Shown here: piece after piece, positions 48,222-63,121 of the stretch
Numbering within the stretch: position 1 is the stretch's first letter
Layout: every line of letters starts with the position of its first letter
Assembly: GCF_037975245.1 (NCBI RefSeq)
Contig: NC_092579.1
Span: 24,845,166 to 24,909,165 of the forward strand
DNA: 64,000 bases
Source of the DNA: Apostichopus japonicus
Taxonomy: Eukaryota; Echinodermata; Holothuroidea; Aspidochirotida; Stichopodidae
Reading direction: 5' to 3'
Notes under the pieces: generated by a model
Databases searched by the model: none
Seen by the model: the letters and a program-made list of their open reading frames with translations, nothing else
What the model was told of the DNA's origin: nothing
Made by a program: the position numbers and the translations under genes

Positions 48222-50450
48222 TCAATCGAATGTGCGGTACCGATAAATCGGATGTACGTTGCCGATAAATCGAATGTGCGTTACCGATTAATCGATTGTG
48301 CTTTACCGATCAATCGATTGTTCGGTACCGATCAATCGGATGTGCGGTACCGATCAATCGAATGTGCGGTACCGATAAATCGAATGTGTGTTACCAATTA
48401 ATCGATTCTGCTGTACCGAAAAATCGAATGTGCGTTACCGGTGAATCGAATGTGCGGTACCGATCAATCGAATGTGCGGTACCGATCAATCGAATGTGCG
48501 GTACCAATTAATCGATTGTGCTGTACCGATCAATCGATTGTTCGGTACAGATCAATCGAATGTGCGGTACCGATCAATCGAATGTGCGGTACCGATAAAT
48601 CGAATGTGCGTTACCAATTAATGGATTCTGCTGTACCGAAAAATCGAATGTGCGTTACCGGTGAATCGAATGTGCGGTACCGATCAATCGAATGTGCGTT
48701 GCCGATAAATAGAATATGCGGTACCGATTAATCGAATGTGCGGTACCGATCAATCGAATGTGCGTTGCCGATCAATCGAATGTGCGGTTCCGATAAATCG
48801 GATGTACGTTGCCGATAAATCGAATGTGCGTTACCGATCAATCGAATGGGCGGTACCGATCTATCGAATGTGCGGTACCGATAAATCGAATGTGTGTTAC
48901 CAATTAATCGATTCTGCTGTACCGAAAAATCGAATGTGCGTTACCGGTGAATCGAATGTGCGGTACCGATTAATCGAATGTGCGGTACCGATAAATCGAA
49001 TGTGCGTTGCCGATCAATCGAATGTGCGGTACCGATAAATCGGATGTGCGTTGCCGATAAATCGAATGTTCGTTACCGATTAATCGATTGTGCTGTACCG
49101 ATCAATCGATTGTTCGGTACCGATCAATCGGATGTGCGGTATCGATCAATCGAATGTGCGGTACCGATAAATCGAATGTGTGTTACCAATTAATCAATTC
49201 TGCTGTACCGAAAAATCGAATGTGCGTTACCGGTGAATCGAATGTGCGGTACCGATCAATCGAATGTGCGGTACCGATCAATCGAATTTGCGTTACCGAT
49301 CAATACAATGTGCGGTAACGATCGATCGAATGTGCGGTACCGATAAATCGAATGTGCGTTACCGATCAATCGAATGTGCGGTGGCGATCAATCGAATGTG
49401 CGTTACCGATAAAACGAATGTGCGGTACCGATCTATCGAATGTGCGGTACAGATAAATCAAATGTGCGTTACCAATTAATGGAATGTGCGGTACCGATAA
49501 ATCGAATGTGCGTTACCAATTAATTGATTGAGCGGTACCGATTAATCGATTGTGCGATACCGATCAATCGAATGAGCGGTACCGATCAAACGAATGTGCG
49601 GTAACGATAAATCGAATATGCGTTACCGGTCAATCGAATGTGCGGTACCGATAAATACAATGTGCGTTGCCGAAATATCGAATATGCGGCACCGATTAAT
49701 CGAATGTGCGCTACCGATCAATCGAATGTGCAGTACCGATCAACCCAAGGTGCGGTATATATCAATCGAATGTGCGGTACCAATTAATCGAATGTGCGGT
49801 AACGATAAATAGAATGTGCGGTACCGATCAATCGAATGTGCGTTACCAATTAATCGAATGTGCTGTAACGATAAATCGAATATGCGTTACCGGTCAATCG
49901 AATGTGCGGTACCGATAAATACAATGTGTGTTGCCGAAAAATCGAATATGCGTCACCGATTAATCGAATGTGTGCTACCTATCAATCGAATGTGCGGTAC
50001 CGATAAATCGAATGTGCGTTGCCGATCAATCGAATGTGTGGTACCGATAAATCGGATGTGCGTTGCCGATAAATCGAATGTGCGTTACCGATTAATCGAT
50101 TGTGCTGTACCGATCAATCGATTGTTCGGTACCGATAAATAGAATATGCGGTACCGATTAATCGAATGTGCGGTACCGATCAATCGAATGTGCGTTGCCG
50201 ATCAATCGAATGTGCGGTACCGATCAATCGAATGTGCGGTACCGATAAATCGGATGTACGTTGCCGATAAATCGAATGTGCGTTACCGATTAATCGATTG
50301 TGCTTTACCGATCAATCGATTGTTCGGTACCGATCAATCGAATGTGCGGTACCGATCAATCGAATGTGCGGTACCGATAAATCGAATGTGTGTTACCAAT
50401 TAATCGATTCTGCTGTACCGAAAAATCGAATGTGCGTTACCGGTGAATCG
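48222..50450 (+). repeat. 2,002-bp higher-order unit, copy 2
   Basis: This is the continuation at +2,002 bp, and it runs about 220 bp into a third unit before changing. Differences from copy 1 include GTGCTTTACC (near 48,302), GATCTATCG in place of GATAAAACG (near 48,858), and GTGTGTTGCC with GCGTCACCG (near 49,927-49,955). The copy is embedded in the ~8-kb duplication. Confidence 0.82.
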
Positions 50451-53400
50451 AATGTGCGGTACCGATTAATCGAATATGCGGTACCGATCAATCGAATTTG
50501 CGTTACCGATCAATACAATGTGCGGTAACGATCAATCGAATGTGCGGTACCGATAAATCGATTGTGCGTTGCCGATCAATCGAATGTGCGGTACCGATGA
50601 AACGAATGTGCGTTACCGATAAAACGAATGTGCAGTACCGATCAATCGAATGTGCGGTACCGATAAATCGAATGTACGTTACCAATTAATCGAATGTGCG
50701 GAACCGATCAATCGAATGTGCGTTACCTATTAATCGAATGTGCGGTACCGATCAAACGAATGTGCGGTACCGATAAATAGAATGTGCTGTATCGATCAAT
50801 CGATTGTTCGGTACCGATCAATCGAATGTGCGGTACCGATAAATAGAATGTGCGTTGCCAATAAATCGAATATGCGGTACGGATTAATCGAATGTGCGTT
50901 ACCGATCAATCGAATGTGCGGTACCTATCAATCGAATGTGCGGTACCGATAAATCGAATGTGCGTTGCCGATCAATCGAATGTGCGGTACCGATAAATCG
51001 GATGTGCGTTGCCGATAAATCGAATGTGCGTTACCAATTAATCAATTCTGCTGTACCGAAAAATCGAATGTGCGTTACCGGTGAATCGAATGTGCGGTAC
51101 CGATCAATCGAATGTGCGGTACCGATCAATCGAATTTGCGTTACCGATCAATACAATCTGCGGTAACGATCGATCGAATGTGCGGTGCCGATAAATCGAA
51201 TGTGCGTTACCGATCAATCGAATGTGCGGTGGCGATCAATCGAATGTGCGTTACCGATAAAACGAATGTGCGGTACCGATCTATCGAATGTGCGGTACAG
51301 ATAAATCAAATGTGCGTTACCAATTAATGGAATGTGCGGTACCGATAAATCGAATGTGCGTTACCAATTAATTGATTGAGCGGTACCGATTAATCGATTG
51401 TGCGATACCGATCAGTCGAATGAGCGGTACCGATCAAACGAATGTGCGGTAACGATAAATCGAATGTGCGTTACCGGTCAATCGAATGTGCGGTACCGAT
51501 AAATACAATGTGCGTTAACGATCGATCGAATGTGCGGTACCGATAAATCGAATGTGCGTTACCGATCAATCGAATGTGCGGTGTCGATCAATCGAATGTG
51601 CGTTACCGATAAAACGAATGTGCGGTACCGATCAATCGAATGTGCGGTACCGATAAATCGAATGTGCGTTACCAATTAATCGAATGTGCGGAACCGATCA
51701 ATCGAATGTGCGTTACCTATTAATCGATTGAGCGGTACCGATCAATCGATTGGCGATACCGATCAATCGAATGTGCGGTACCGATCAAACGAATGTGCGG
51801 TACCGATAAATAGAATGTGCTGTATCGATCAATCGATTGTTCGGTAGGAATCAATCGAATGTGCGGTACCGATAAAACGAATGTGCGTTGCCAATAAATC
51901 GAATATGCTATACGGATTAATCGAATGTGCGTTACCGATCAATCGAATGTGCTGTACCGATAAATCGAATGTGCGTTACCGGTCAATCGAATGTGCGGTA
52001 CCGATAAATACAATGTGCGTTGCCGAAAAATCGAATATGCGGCACCGATTAATCGAATGTGCGCTACCGATCAATCGAATGTGCAGTACCGATCAACCCA
52101 AGGTGCGGTATATATCAATCGAATGTGCGTTACCAATTAATGGATTCTGCTGTACCGAAAAATCGAATGTGCGTTACCGGTGAATCGAATGTGCGGTACC
52201 GATCAATCGAATGTGCGTTGCCGATAAATCGAATATGCGGTACCGATTAATCGAATGTGCGGTACCTATCAATCGAATGTGCGGTACCGATAAATCGAAT
52301 GTGTGGTACCGATCAATCAAATGTGTGGTACCGATAAATCGGATGTGCGTTGCCGATAAATCGAATGTGCTGTACCGATCAATCGATTGTGCTGTACCGA
52401 TCAATCGATTGTTCGGTACCGATCAATCGAATGTCCGGTACCGATAAATCGAATGTGTGTTACCAATTAATCGATTCTGCTGTACCGAAAAATCGAATGT
52501 GAGTTACCGGTGAATCGAATGTGCGGTACCGATCAATCGAATGTGCGGTACCGATCAATCGAATGTGCGGTACCAATTAATCGATTGTGCTGTACCGATC
52601 GATCGATTGTTCGGTACCGATCAATCGAATGTGCGGTACCGATCAATCGAATGTGCGGTACCGATAAATCGAATGTGCGTTACCAATTAATGGATTCTGC
52701 TGTACCGAAAAATCGAATGTGCGTTACCGGTGAATCGAATGTGCGGTACCGATCAATCGAATGTGCGTTGCCGATAAATAGAATATGCGGTACCGATTAA
52801 TCGAATGTGCGGTACCGATCAATCGAATGTGCGTTGCCGATCAATCGAATGTGCGGTTCCGATAAATCGGATGTACGTTGCCGATAAATCGAATGTGCGT
52901 TACCGATCAATCGAATGTGCGGTACCGATAAAACGAATGTGCGGTACCGATAAATCGAATGTGTGTTACCAATTAATCGATTCTGCTGTACCGAAAAATC
53001 GAATGTGCGTTACCGGTGAATCGAATGTGCGGTACCGATTAATCGAATATGCGGTACCGATCAATCGAATTTGCGTTACCGATCAATACAATGTGCGGTA
53101 ACGATCAATCGAATGTGCGGTACCGATAAATCGATTGTGCGTTGCCGATCAATCGAATGTGCGGTACCGATAAATCGAATGTGCGTTACCAATTAATCGA
53201 ATGTGCGGAACCGATCAATCGAATGTGCGTTACCTATTAATCGATTGAGCGGTACCGATCAATCGATTGGCGATACCGATCAATCGAATGTGCGGTACCG
53301 ATCAAACGAATGTGCGGTACCGATAAATAGAATGTGCTGTATCGATCAATCGATTGTTCGGTACCGATCAATCGAATGTGCGGTACCGATCAATGGAATG

Positions 53401-55021
53401 TGCGGTACCGATAAACCGAATGTGCGTTACCAATTAATGGTTTCTGCTGTACCGAAAATACGAATGTGCGTTACCGGTGAATCGAATGTGCGGTACCGAT
53501 CAATCAAATGTGCGTTGCCGATAAATAGAATATGCGGTACCGATTAATCGAATGTGCGGTACCTCTCAATCGAATGTGCGTTACCGATAAATCGAATGTG
53601 CGTTGCCGATCAATCGAATGTGCGGTACCGATAAATCGATTGTTCGGTACCGATGAATCGGATGTGCGATATCGATCAATCGAATGTGCGGTACCGATAA
53701 ATCGAATGTGTGTTACCAATAAATCAATTCTGCTGTACCGAAAAATCGAATGTGCGTTACCGGTGAATCGAATGTGCGGTACGGATCAATCGAATGTGCG
53801 GTACCGATCAATCGAATTTGCGCTACCGATCAATACAATGTGCGGTAACGATCGATCGAATGTGCGGTACCGATAAATCGAATGTTCGTTACCGATCAAT
53901 CGAATGTGCGGTGGCGATCAATGGAATGTGCGTTACCGATAAAACGAATGTGCGGTACCGATCTATCGAATGTGCGGTACAGATAAATCAAATGTGCGTT
54001 ACCAATTAATGGAATGTGCGGTACCGATAAATCGAATGTGCGTTACCAATTAATTGATTGAGCGGTACCAATTAATCGATTGTGCTGAACCGATCAATCG
54101 ATTGTTCGGTACCGATCAATCGAATGTGCGGTACCGATAAATCGAATGTGCGTTACCTATTAATCGATTGAGCGGTACCGATCAATCGATTGGCGATACC
54201 GATCAATCGAATGTGCGGTACCGATCAAACGAATGTGCGGTACCGATAAATAGAATGTGCTGTATCGATCAATCGATTGTTCGGTACCGATCAATCGAAT
54301 GTGCGGTACCGATAAATAGAATGTGCGGTACGGATTAATCGAATGTGCGTTACCGATCAATCGAATGTGCAGTACCGATCAATCGAATGTGCGGTACCGA
54401 TAAATCGAATGTGCGTTACCAATTAATCGAATGTGCGGAACCGATCAATCGAATGTGCGTTACCTATTAATCGATTGAGCGGTACCGATCAATCTATTGG
54501 CGATACCGATCAATCGAATGTGCGGTACCGATCAAACGAATGTGCGGTACCGATAAATAGAATGTGCTGTATCGATCAATCGATTGTTCGGTACCGATCA
54601 ATCGAATGTGCGGTACCGATAAATAGAATGTGCGTTGCCAATAAATCGAATATGCGGTACGGATTAATCGAATGTGCGTTACCGATCAATCGAATGTGCA
54701 GTACCAATTAATCGATTGTGCTGTACCGATCAATCGATTGTTCGGTACCGATCAACCCAATGTGCGGTATCGATCAATCGAATGTGCGGTACCAATTAAT
54801 CGAATGTGCGGTACCGATCAATCGAATGTACGTTACCAATTAATGGATTCTGCTGTACCGAAAAATCGAATGTGCGTTACCAAATAATCGATTCTGCTGT
54901 ACCGAAAAATCGAATGTGCGTTACCTGTGAATCGAATGTGCGGTACCGATCAATCGAATGTGCGGTACCGATAAATCGAATTTGCGTTACCGATCAATAC
55001 AATGTGCGGTAACGATCAATC

Positions 55022-55603
55022 GAATGTGCGTTACCCATTAATCGATTGTGCTGTACCGATCAATCGATTGTTCGGTACCGATCAATCGAATGTGCGGTAC
55101 CGATAAATCGAATGTGCGGTACCGATAAATCGAATGTGCGTTACCAATTAATGGATTCTGCTGTACCGAAAAATCGAATGTGCGTTACCGGTGAATCGAA
55201 TGTGCGGTACCGATCAATCGAATGTGCGTTGCCGATAAATCGAATATGCGGTACCGATTAATCGAATGTGCGGTACCTATCAATCGAATGTGCGGTACCG
55301 ATAAATCGAATGTGCGATGCCGATCAATCGAATGTGTGGTACCGATAAATCGGATGTGCGTTGCCGATAAATCGAATGTGCGTTACCGATTAATCGATTG
55401 TGCTGTACCGATCAATCGATTGTTCGGTACCGATCAATCGGATGTGCGGTACCGATCAATCGAATGTGCGGTACCGATAAATCGAATGTGTGTTACCAAT
55501 TAATCGATTCTGCTGTACCGAAAAATCGAATGTGCGTTACCGGTGAATCGAATGTGCGGTACCGATCAATCGAATGTGCGGTACCGATCAATCGAATTTG
55601 CGC
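55022..55603 (+). repeat. Segment shared with 45.9-46.5 kb
   Basis: The order from GTTACCCATTAATCG through GATCAATCGGATG matches 45,940-46,490 at an offset of about 9,104 bp (for example GTGCGATGCC near 55,314 and 46,210). It ends at GCGCTACCGGTC, the junction with copy B of the ~8-kb duplication. Confidence 0.75.
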
Positions 55604-58470
55604 TACCGGTCAATCGAATGTGCGGTACCGATAAATACAATGTGCGTTGCCGAAATATCGAATATGCGGCACCGATTAATCGAATGTGCGCTACCGATCA
55701 ATCGAATGTGCAGTACCGATCAACCCAAGGTGCGGTATATATCAATCGAATGTGCGGTACCAATTAATCGAATGTGCGGTAACGATAAATAGAATGTGCG
55801 GTACCGATCAATCGAATGTGCGTTACCAATTAATCGAATGTGCTGTAACGATAAATCGAATATGCGTTACCGGTCAATCGAATGTGCGGTACCGATAAAT
55901 ACAATGTGCGTTGCCGAAAAATCGAATATGCGGCACCGATTAATCGAATGTGTGCTACCTATCAATCGAATGTGCGGTACCGATAAATCGAATGTGCGTT
56001 GCCGATCAATCGAATGTGTGGTACCGATAAATCGGATGTGCGTTGCCGATAAATCGAATGTGCGTTACCGATTAATCGATTGTGCTGTACCGATCAATCG
56101 ATTGTTCGGTACCGATAAATAGAATATGCGGTACCGATTAATCGAATGTGCGGTACCGATCAATCGAATGTGCGTTGCCGATCAATCGAATGTGCGGTAC
56201 CGATCAATCGAATGTGCGGTACCGATAAATCGGATGTACGTTGCCGATAAATCGAATGTGCGTTACCGATTAATCGATTGTGCTTTACCGATCAATCGAT
56301 TGTTCGGTACCGATCAATCGGATGTGCGGTACCGATCAATCGAATGTGCGGTACCGATAAATCGAATGTGTGTTACCAATTAATCGATTCTGCTGTACCG
56401 AAAAATCGAATGTGCGTTACCGGTGAATCGAATGTGCGGTACCGATCAATCGAATGTGCGGTACCGATCAATCGAATGTGCGGTACCAATTAATCGATTG
56501 TGCTGTACCGATCAATCGATTGTTCGGTACAGATCAATCGAATGTGCGGTACCGATCAATCGAATGTGCGGTACCGATAAATCGAATGTGCGTTACCAAT
56601 TAATGGATTCTGCTGTACCGAAAAATCGAATGTGCGTTACCGGTGAATCGAATGTGCGGTACCGATCAATCGAATGTGCGTTGCCGATAAATAGAATATG
56701 CGGTACCGATTAATCGAATGTGCGGTACCGATCAATCGAATGTGCGTTGCCGATCAATCGAATGTGCGGTTCCGATAAATCGGATGTACGTTGCCGATAA
56801 ATCGAATGTGCGTTACCGATCAATCGAATTTGCGGTACCGATAAAACGAATGTGCGGTACCGATAAATCGAATGTGTGTTACCAATTAATCGATTCTGCT
56901 GTACCGAAAAATCGAATGTGCGTTACCGGTGAATCGAATGTGCGGTACCGATTAATCGAATGTGCGGTACCGATAAATCGAATGTGCGTTGCCGATCAAT
57001 CGAATGTGCGGTACCGATAAATCGGATGTGCGTTGCCGATAAATCGAATGTTCGTTACCGATTAATCGATTGTGCTGTACCGATCAATCGATTGTTCGGT
57101 ACCGATCAATCGGATGTGCGGTATCGATCAATCGAATGTGCGGTACCGATAAATCGAATGTGTGTTACCAATTAATCAATTCTGCTGTACCGAAAAATCG
57201 AATGTGCGTTACCGGTGAATCGAATGTGCGGTACCGATCAATCGAATGTGCGGTACCGATCAATCGAATTTGCGTTACCGATCAATACAATGTGCGGTAA
57301 CGATCGATCGAATGTGCGGTACCGATAAATCGAATGTGCGTTACCGATCAATCGAATGTGCGGTGGCGATCAATCGAATGTGCGTTACCGATAAAACGAA
57401 TGTGCGGTACCGATCTATCGAATGTGCGGTACAGATAAATCAAATGTGCGTTACCAATTAATGGAATGTGCGGTACCGATAAATCGAATGTGCGTTACCA
57501 ATTAATTGATTGAGCGGTACCGATTAATCGATTGTGCGATACCGATCAATCGAATGAGCGGTACCGATCAAACGAATGTGCGGTAACGATAAATCGAATA
57601 TGCGTTACCGGTCAATCGAATGTGCGGTACCGATAAATACAATGTGCGTTGCCGAAATATCGAATATGCGGCACCGATTAATCGAATGTGCGCTACCGAT
57701 CAATCGAATGTGCAGTACCGATCAACCCAAGGTGCGGTATATATCAATCGAATGTGCGGTACCAATTAATCGAATGTGCGGTAACGATAAATAGAATGTG
57801 CGGTACCGATCAATCGAATGTGCGTTACCAATTAATCGAATGTGCTGTAACGATAAATCGAATATGCGTTACCGGTCAATCGAATGTGCGGTACCGATAA
57901 ATACAATGTGTGTTGCCGAAAAATCGAATATGCGTCACCGATTAATCGAATGTGTGCTACCTATCAATCGAATGTACGGTACCGATCAATCGAATGTGCG
58001 TTGCCGATCAATCGAATGTGTGGTACCGATAAATCGGATGTGCGTTGCCGATAAATCGAATGTGCGTTACCGATTAATCGATTGTGCTGTACCGATCAAT
58101 CGATTGTTCGGTACCGATAAATAGAATATGCGGTACCGATTAATCGAATGTGCGGTACCGATCAATCGAATGTGCGTTGCCGATCAATCGAATGTGCGGT
58201 ACCGATCAATCGAATGTGCGGTACCGATAAATCGGATGTACGTTGCCGATAAATCGAATGTGCGTTACCGATTAATCGATTGTGCTTTACCGATCAATCG
58301 ATTGTTCGGTACCGATCAATCGAATGTGCGGTACCGATCAATCGAATGTGCGGTACCGATAAATCGAATGTGTGTTACCAATTAATCGATTCTGCTGTAC
58401 CGAAAAATCGAATGTGCGTTACCGGTGAATCGAATGTGCGGTACCGATTAATCGAATATGCGGTACCGAT
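55604..58470 (+). repeat. 2,002-bp period inside copy B of the ~8-kb duplication
   Basis: Landmarks recur at +2,002 bp inside the second 8-kb copy: GATCAACCCAAGG near 55,720 and 57,722, GATAAATAGAATATG near 56,116 and 58,118, GTGCTTTACC near 56,281 and 58,283. The GTGTGTTGCC/GCGTCACCG variants of copy 2 are also retained near 57,909. Confidence 0.83.
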
Positions 58471-61400
58471 CAATCGAATTTGCGTTACCGATCAATACAA
58501 TGTGCGGTAACGATCAATCGAATGTGCGGTACCGATAAATCGATTGTGCGTTGCCGATCAATCGAATGTGCGGTACCGATGAAACGAATGTGCGTTACCG
58601 ATAAAACGAATGTGCAGTACCGATCAATCGAATGTGCGGTACCGATAAATCGAATGTACGTTACCAATTAATCGAATGTGCGGAACCGATCAATCGAATG
58701 TGCGTTACCTATTAATCGATTGAGCGGTACCGATCAATCGATTGGTGCGATACCGATCAATCGAATGTGCGGTACCGATCAAACGAATGTGCGGTACCGA
58801 TAAATAGAATGTGCTGTATCGATCAATCGATTGTTCGGTACCGATCAATCGAATGTGCGGTACCGATAAATAGAATGTGCGTTGCCAATAAATCGAATAT
58901 GCGGTACGGATTAATCGAATGTGCGTTACCGATCAATCGAATGTGCGGTACCTATCAATCGAATGTGCGGTACCGATAAATCGAATGTGCGTTGCCGATC
59001 AATCGAATGTGCGGTACCGATAAATCGGATGTGCGTTGCCGATAAATCGAATGTGCGTTACCAATTAATCAATTCTGCTGTACCGAAAAATCGAATGTGC
59101 GTTACCGGTGAATCGAATGTGCGGTACCGATCAATCGAATGTGCGGTACCGATCAATCGAATTTGCGTTACCGATAAAACGAATGTGCGGTACCGATCTA
59201 TCGAATGTGCGGTACCGATAAATCGAATGTGCGTTACCAATTAATTGATTGAGCGGTACCGATTAATCGATTGTGCGATACCGATCAATCGAATGAGCGG
59301 TACCGATCAAACGAATGTGCGGTAACGATAAATCGAATGTGCGTTACCGGTCAATCGAATGTGCGGTACCGATAAATACAATGTGCGTTAACGATCGATC
59401 GAATGTGCGGTACCGATAAATCGAATGTGCGTTACCGATCAATCGAATGTGCGGTGTCGATCAATCGAATGTGCGTTACCGATAAAACGAATGTGCGGTA
59501 CCGATCTATCGAATGTGCGGTACAGATAAATCAAATGTGCGTTACCAATTAATGGAATGTGCGGTACCTATAAATCGAGTGTGCGTTACCAATTAATTGA
59601 TTGAGCGGTACCGATTAATCGATTGTGCGATACCGATCAATCGAATGAGCGGTACCGATAAATCGATTGTGCGTTGCCGATCAATCGAATGTGCGGTACC
59701 GATGAAACGAATGTGCGGTACCGATAAATAGAATGTGCAGTACCGATCAATCGAATGTGCGGTACCGATAAATCGAATGTGCGTTACCAATTAATCGAAT
59801 GTGCGGAACCGATCAATCGAATGTGCGTTACCTATTAATCGATTGAGCGGTACCGATCAATCGATTGGCGATACCGATCAATCGAATGTGCGGTACCGAT
59901 CAAACGAATGTGCGGTACCGATAAATAGAATGTGCTGTATCGATCAATCGATTGTTCGGTACCGATCAATCGAATGTGCGGTACCGATAAAACGAATGTG
60001 CGTTGCCAATAAATCGAATATGCTATACGGATTAATCGAATGTGCGTTACCGATCAATCGAATGTGCTGTACCGATAAATCGAATGTGCGTTACCGGTCA
60101 ATCGAATGTGCGGTACCGATAAATACAATGTGCGTTGCCGAAAAATCGAATATGCGGCACCGATTAATCGAATGTGCGCTACCGATCAATCGAATGTGCA
60201 GTACCGATCAACCCAAGGTGCGGTATATATCAATCGAATGTGCGTTACCAATTAATGGATTCTGCTGTACCGAAAAATCGAATGTGCGTTACCGGTGAAT
60301 CGAATGTGCGGTACCGATCAATCGAATGTGCGTTGCCGATAAATCGAATATGCGGTACCGATTAATCGAATGTGCGGTACCGATCAATCGAATGTGCGGT
60401 ACCGATAAATCGAATGTGTGGTACCGATCAATCAAATGTGTGGTACCGATAAATCGGATGTGCGTTGCCGATAAATCGAATGTGCTGTACCGATCAATCG
60501 ATTGTGCTGTACCGATCAATCGATTGTTCGGTACCGATCAATCGAATGTCCGGTACCGATAAATCGAATGTGTGTTACCAATTAATCGATTCTGCTGTAC
60601 CGAAAAATCGAATGTGCGTTACCGGTGAATCGAATGTGCGGTACCGATCAATCGAATGTGCGGTACCGATCAATCGAATGTGCGGTACCAATTAATCGAT
60701 TGTGCTGTACCGATCGATCGATTGTTCGGTACCGATCAATCGAATGTGCGGTACCGATCAATCGAATGTGCGGTACCGATAAATCGAATGTGCGTTACCA
60801 ATTAATGGATTCTGCTGTACCGAAAAATCGAATGTGCGTTACCGGTGAATCGAATGTGCGGTACCGATCAATCGAATGTGCGTTGCCGATAAATAGAATA
60901 TGCGGTACCGATTAATCGAATGTGCGGTACCGATCAATCGAATGTGCGTTGCCGATCAATCGAATGTGCGGTTCCGATAAATCGGATGTACGTTGCCGAT
61001 AAATCGAATGTGCGTTACCGATCAATCGAATGTGCGGTACCGATAAAACGAATGTGCGGTACCGATAAATCGAATGTGTGTTACCAATTAATCGATTCTG
61101 CTGTACCGAAAAATCGAATGTGCGTTACCGGTGAATCGAATGTGCTGTACCGATTAATCGAATATGCGGTACCGATCAATCGAATTTGCGTTACCGATCA
61201 ATACAATGTGCGGTAACGATCAATCGAATGTGCGGTACCGATAAATCGATTGTGCGTTGCCGATCAATCGAATGTGCGGTACCGATAAATCGAATGTGCG
61301 TTACCAATTAATCGAATGTGCGGAACCGATCAATCGAATGTGCGTTACCTATTAATCGATTGAGCGGTACCGATCAATCGATTGGCGATACCGATCAATC

Positions 61401-62439
61401 GAATGTGCGGTACCGATCAAACGAATGTGCGGTACCGATAAATAGAATGTGCTGTATCGATCAATCGATTGTTCGGTACCGATCAATCGAATGTGCGGTA
61501 CCGATCAATGGAATGTGCGGTACCGATAAACCGAATGTGCGTTACCAATTAATGGTTTCTGCTGTACCGAAAATACGAATGTGCGTTACCGGTGAATCGA
61601 ATGTGCGGTACCGATCAATCAAATGTGCGTTGCCGATAAATAGAATATGCGGTACCGATTAATCGAATGTGCGGTACCTCTCAATCGAATGTGCGTTACC
61701 GATAAATCGAATGTGCGTTGCCGATCAATCGAATGTGCGGTACCGATAAATCGATTGTTCGGTACCGATGAATCGGATGTGCGATATCGATCAATCGAAT
61801 GTGCGGTACCGATAAATCGAATGTGTGTTACCAATTAATCAATTCTGCTGTACCGAAAAATCGAATGTGCGTTACCGGTGAATCGAATGTGCGGTACGGA
61901 TCAATCGAATGTGCGGTACCGATCAATCGAATTTGCGCTACCGATCAATACAATGTGCGGTAACGATCGATCGAATGTGCGGTACCGATAAATCGAATGT
62001 TCGTTACCGATCAATCGAATGTGCGGTGGCGATCAATGGAATGTGCGTTACCGATAAAACGAATGTGCGGTACCGATCTATCGAATGTGCGGTACAGATA
62101 AATCAAATGTGCGTTACCAATTAATGGAATGTGCGGTACCGATAAATCGAATGTGCGTTACCAATTAATTGATTGAGCGGTACCAATTAATCGATTGTGC
62201 TGAACCGATCAATCGATTGTTCGGTACCGATCAATCGAATGTGCGGTACCGATAAATCGAATGTGCGTTACCTATTAATCGATTGAGCGGTACCGATCAA
62301 TCGATTGGCGATACCGATCAATCGAATGTGCGGTACCGATCAAACGAATGTGCGGTACCGATAAATAGAATGTGCTGTATCGATCAATCGATTGTTCGGT
62401 ACCGATCAATCGAATGTGCGGTACCGATAAATAGAATGT

Positions 62440-63121
62440 GCGGTAACGATCGATCGAATGTGCGGTACCGATAAATCGAATGTGCGTTACCGATCAATCG
62501 AATGTGGGGTGTCGATCAATCGAATGTGCGTTACCGATAAAACGAATGTGCGGTACCGATCTATCGAATGTGCGGTACAGATAAATCAAATGTGCGTTAC
62601 CAATTAATGGAATGTGCGGTACCTATAAATCGAATGTGCGTTACCAATTAATTGATTGAGCGGTACCGATTAATCGATTGTGCGATACCGATCAATCGAA
62701 TGAGCGGTACCGATAAATCGATTGTGCGTTGCCGATCAATCGAATGTGCGGTACCGATGAAACGAATGTGCGTTACCGATAAAACAAATGTGCGGTAACG
62801 ATCAATCGAATGTGCGTTACCAATTAATCGAAAGTGCTGTACCGATCAATCGAATGTGCGTTACCCATTAATCGAATGTGCGGTTCCGATAAAAAGAATG
62901 TGCGTTACCGATAAAACGAATGTGCAGTACCGATCAATCGAATGTTCGGTACCGATAAATCGAATGTGCGTTACCAATTAATCGAATGTGCGGTACCGAT
63001 CAATCGAATGTGCGGTACCAATTAATCGAATGTGCTGTACCGATAAATCGAATGTGCGGTACCGATCAATCGAATGTGCAGTACCGATCAACCCAAGGTG
63101 CGGTATATATCAATCGAATGT
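62440..63121 (+). repeat. 682-bp insertion in the second 8-kb copy
   Basis: Compared with 54,310-54,430, this part of copy B holds 31 extra monomers. Its first ~330 bp (CGATCGATCG, GTGTCGATC, GATCTATCG, GTACAGATAAATC, CTATAAATCG, GAGCGG) match 59,391-59,720 at about +3,055 bp. The later part carries the GAAAGTGCTG/ACCCATTAATCG block typical of 20.6 and 23.9 kb. It is a mosaic of two donor regions. Confidence 0.72.
62818..62900 (+). repeat. GAAAGTGCTG/ACCCATTAATCG block, copy at 62.8 kb
   Basis: This is a shortened version of the block at 20,636: it has GAAAGTGCTG, TTACCCATTAATCG and GATAAAAAG but lacks two monomers (44 bp) before GATAAAAAG, and has GTGCGGTTCC in place of GTGCGGTACC. Confidence 0.75.

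Larger units (their letters stand above)
47622..55603 (+). repeat. ~8-kb tandem duplication, copy A
   Basis: This segment of 7,982 bp recurs immediately downstream. From 47,622 to about 50,690 the offset is exactly 7,982 bp. It then shifts to 8,027 (+45, one 22-bp and one 23-bp monomer), 8,115 (+88) and finally 8,797 (+682, 31 monomers). It includes one and a half 2,002-bp units, a 21-bp GATTGGCGATACC series (51,747, 53,265, 54,187, 54,494) and the GTCCGGTACC variant near 52,433. Confidence 0.87.
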
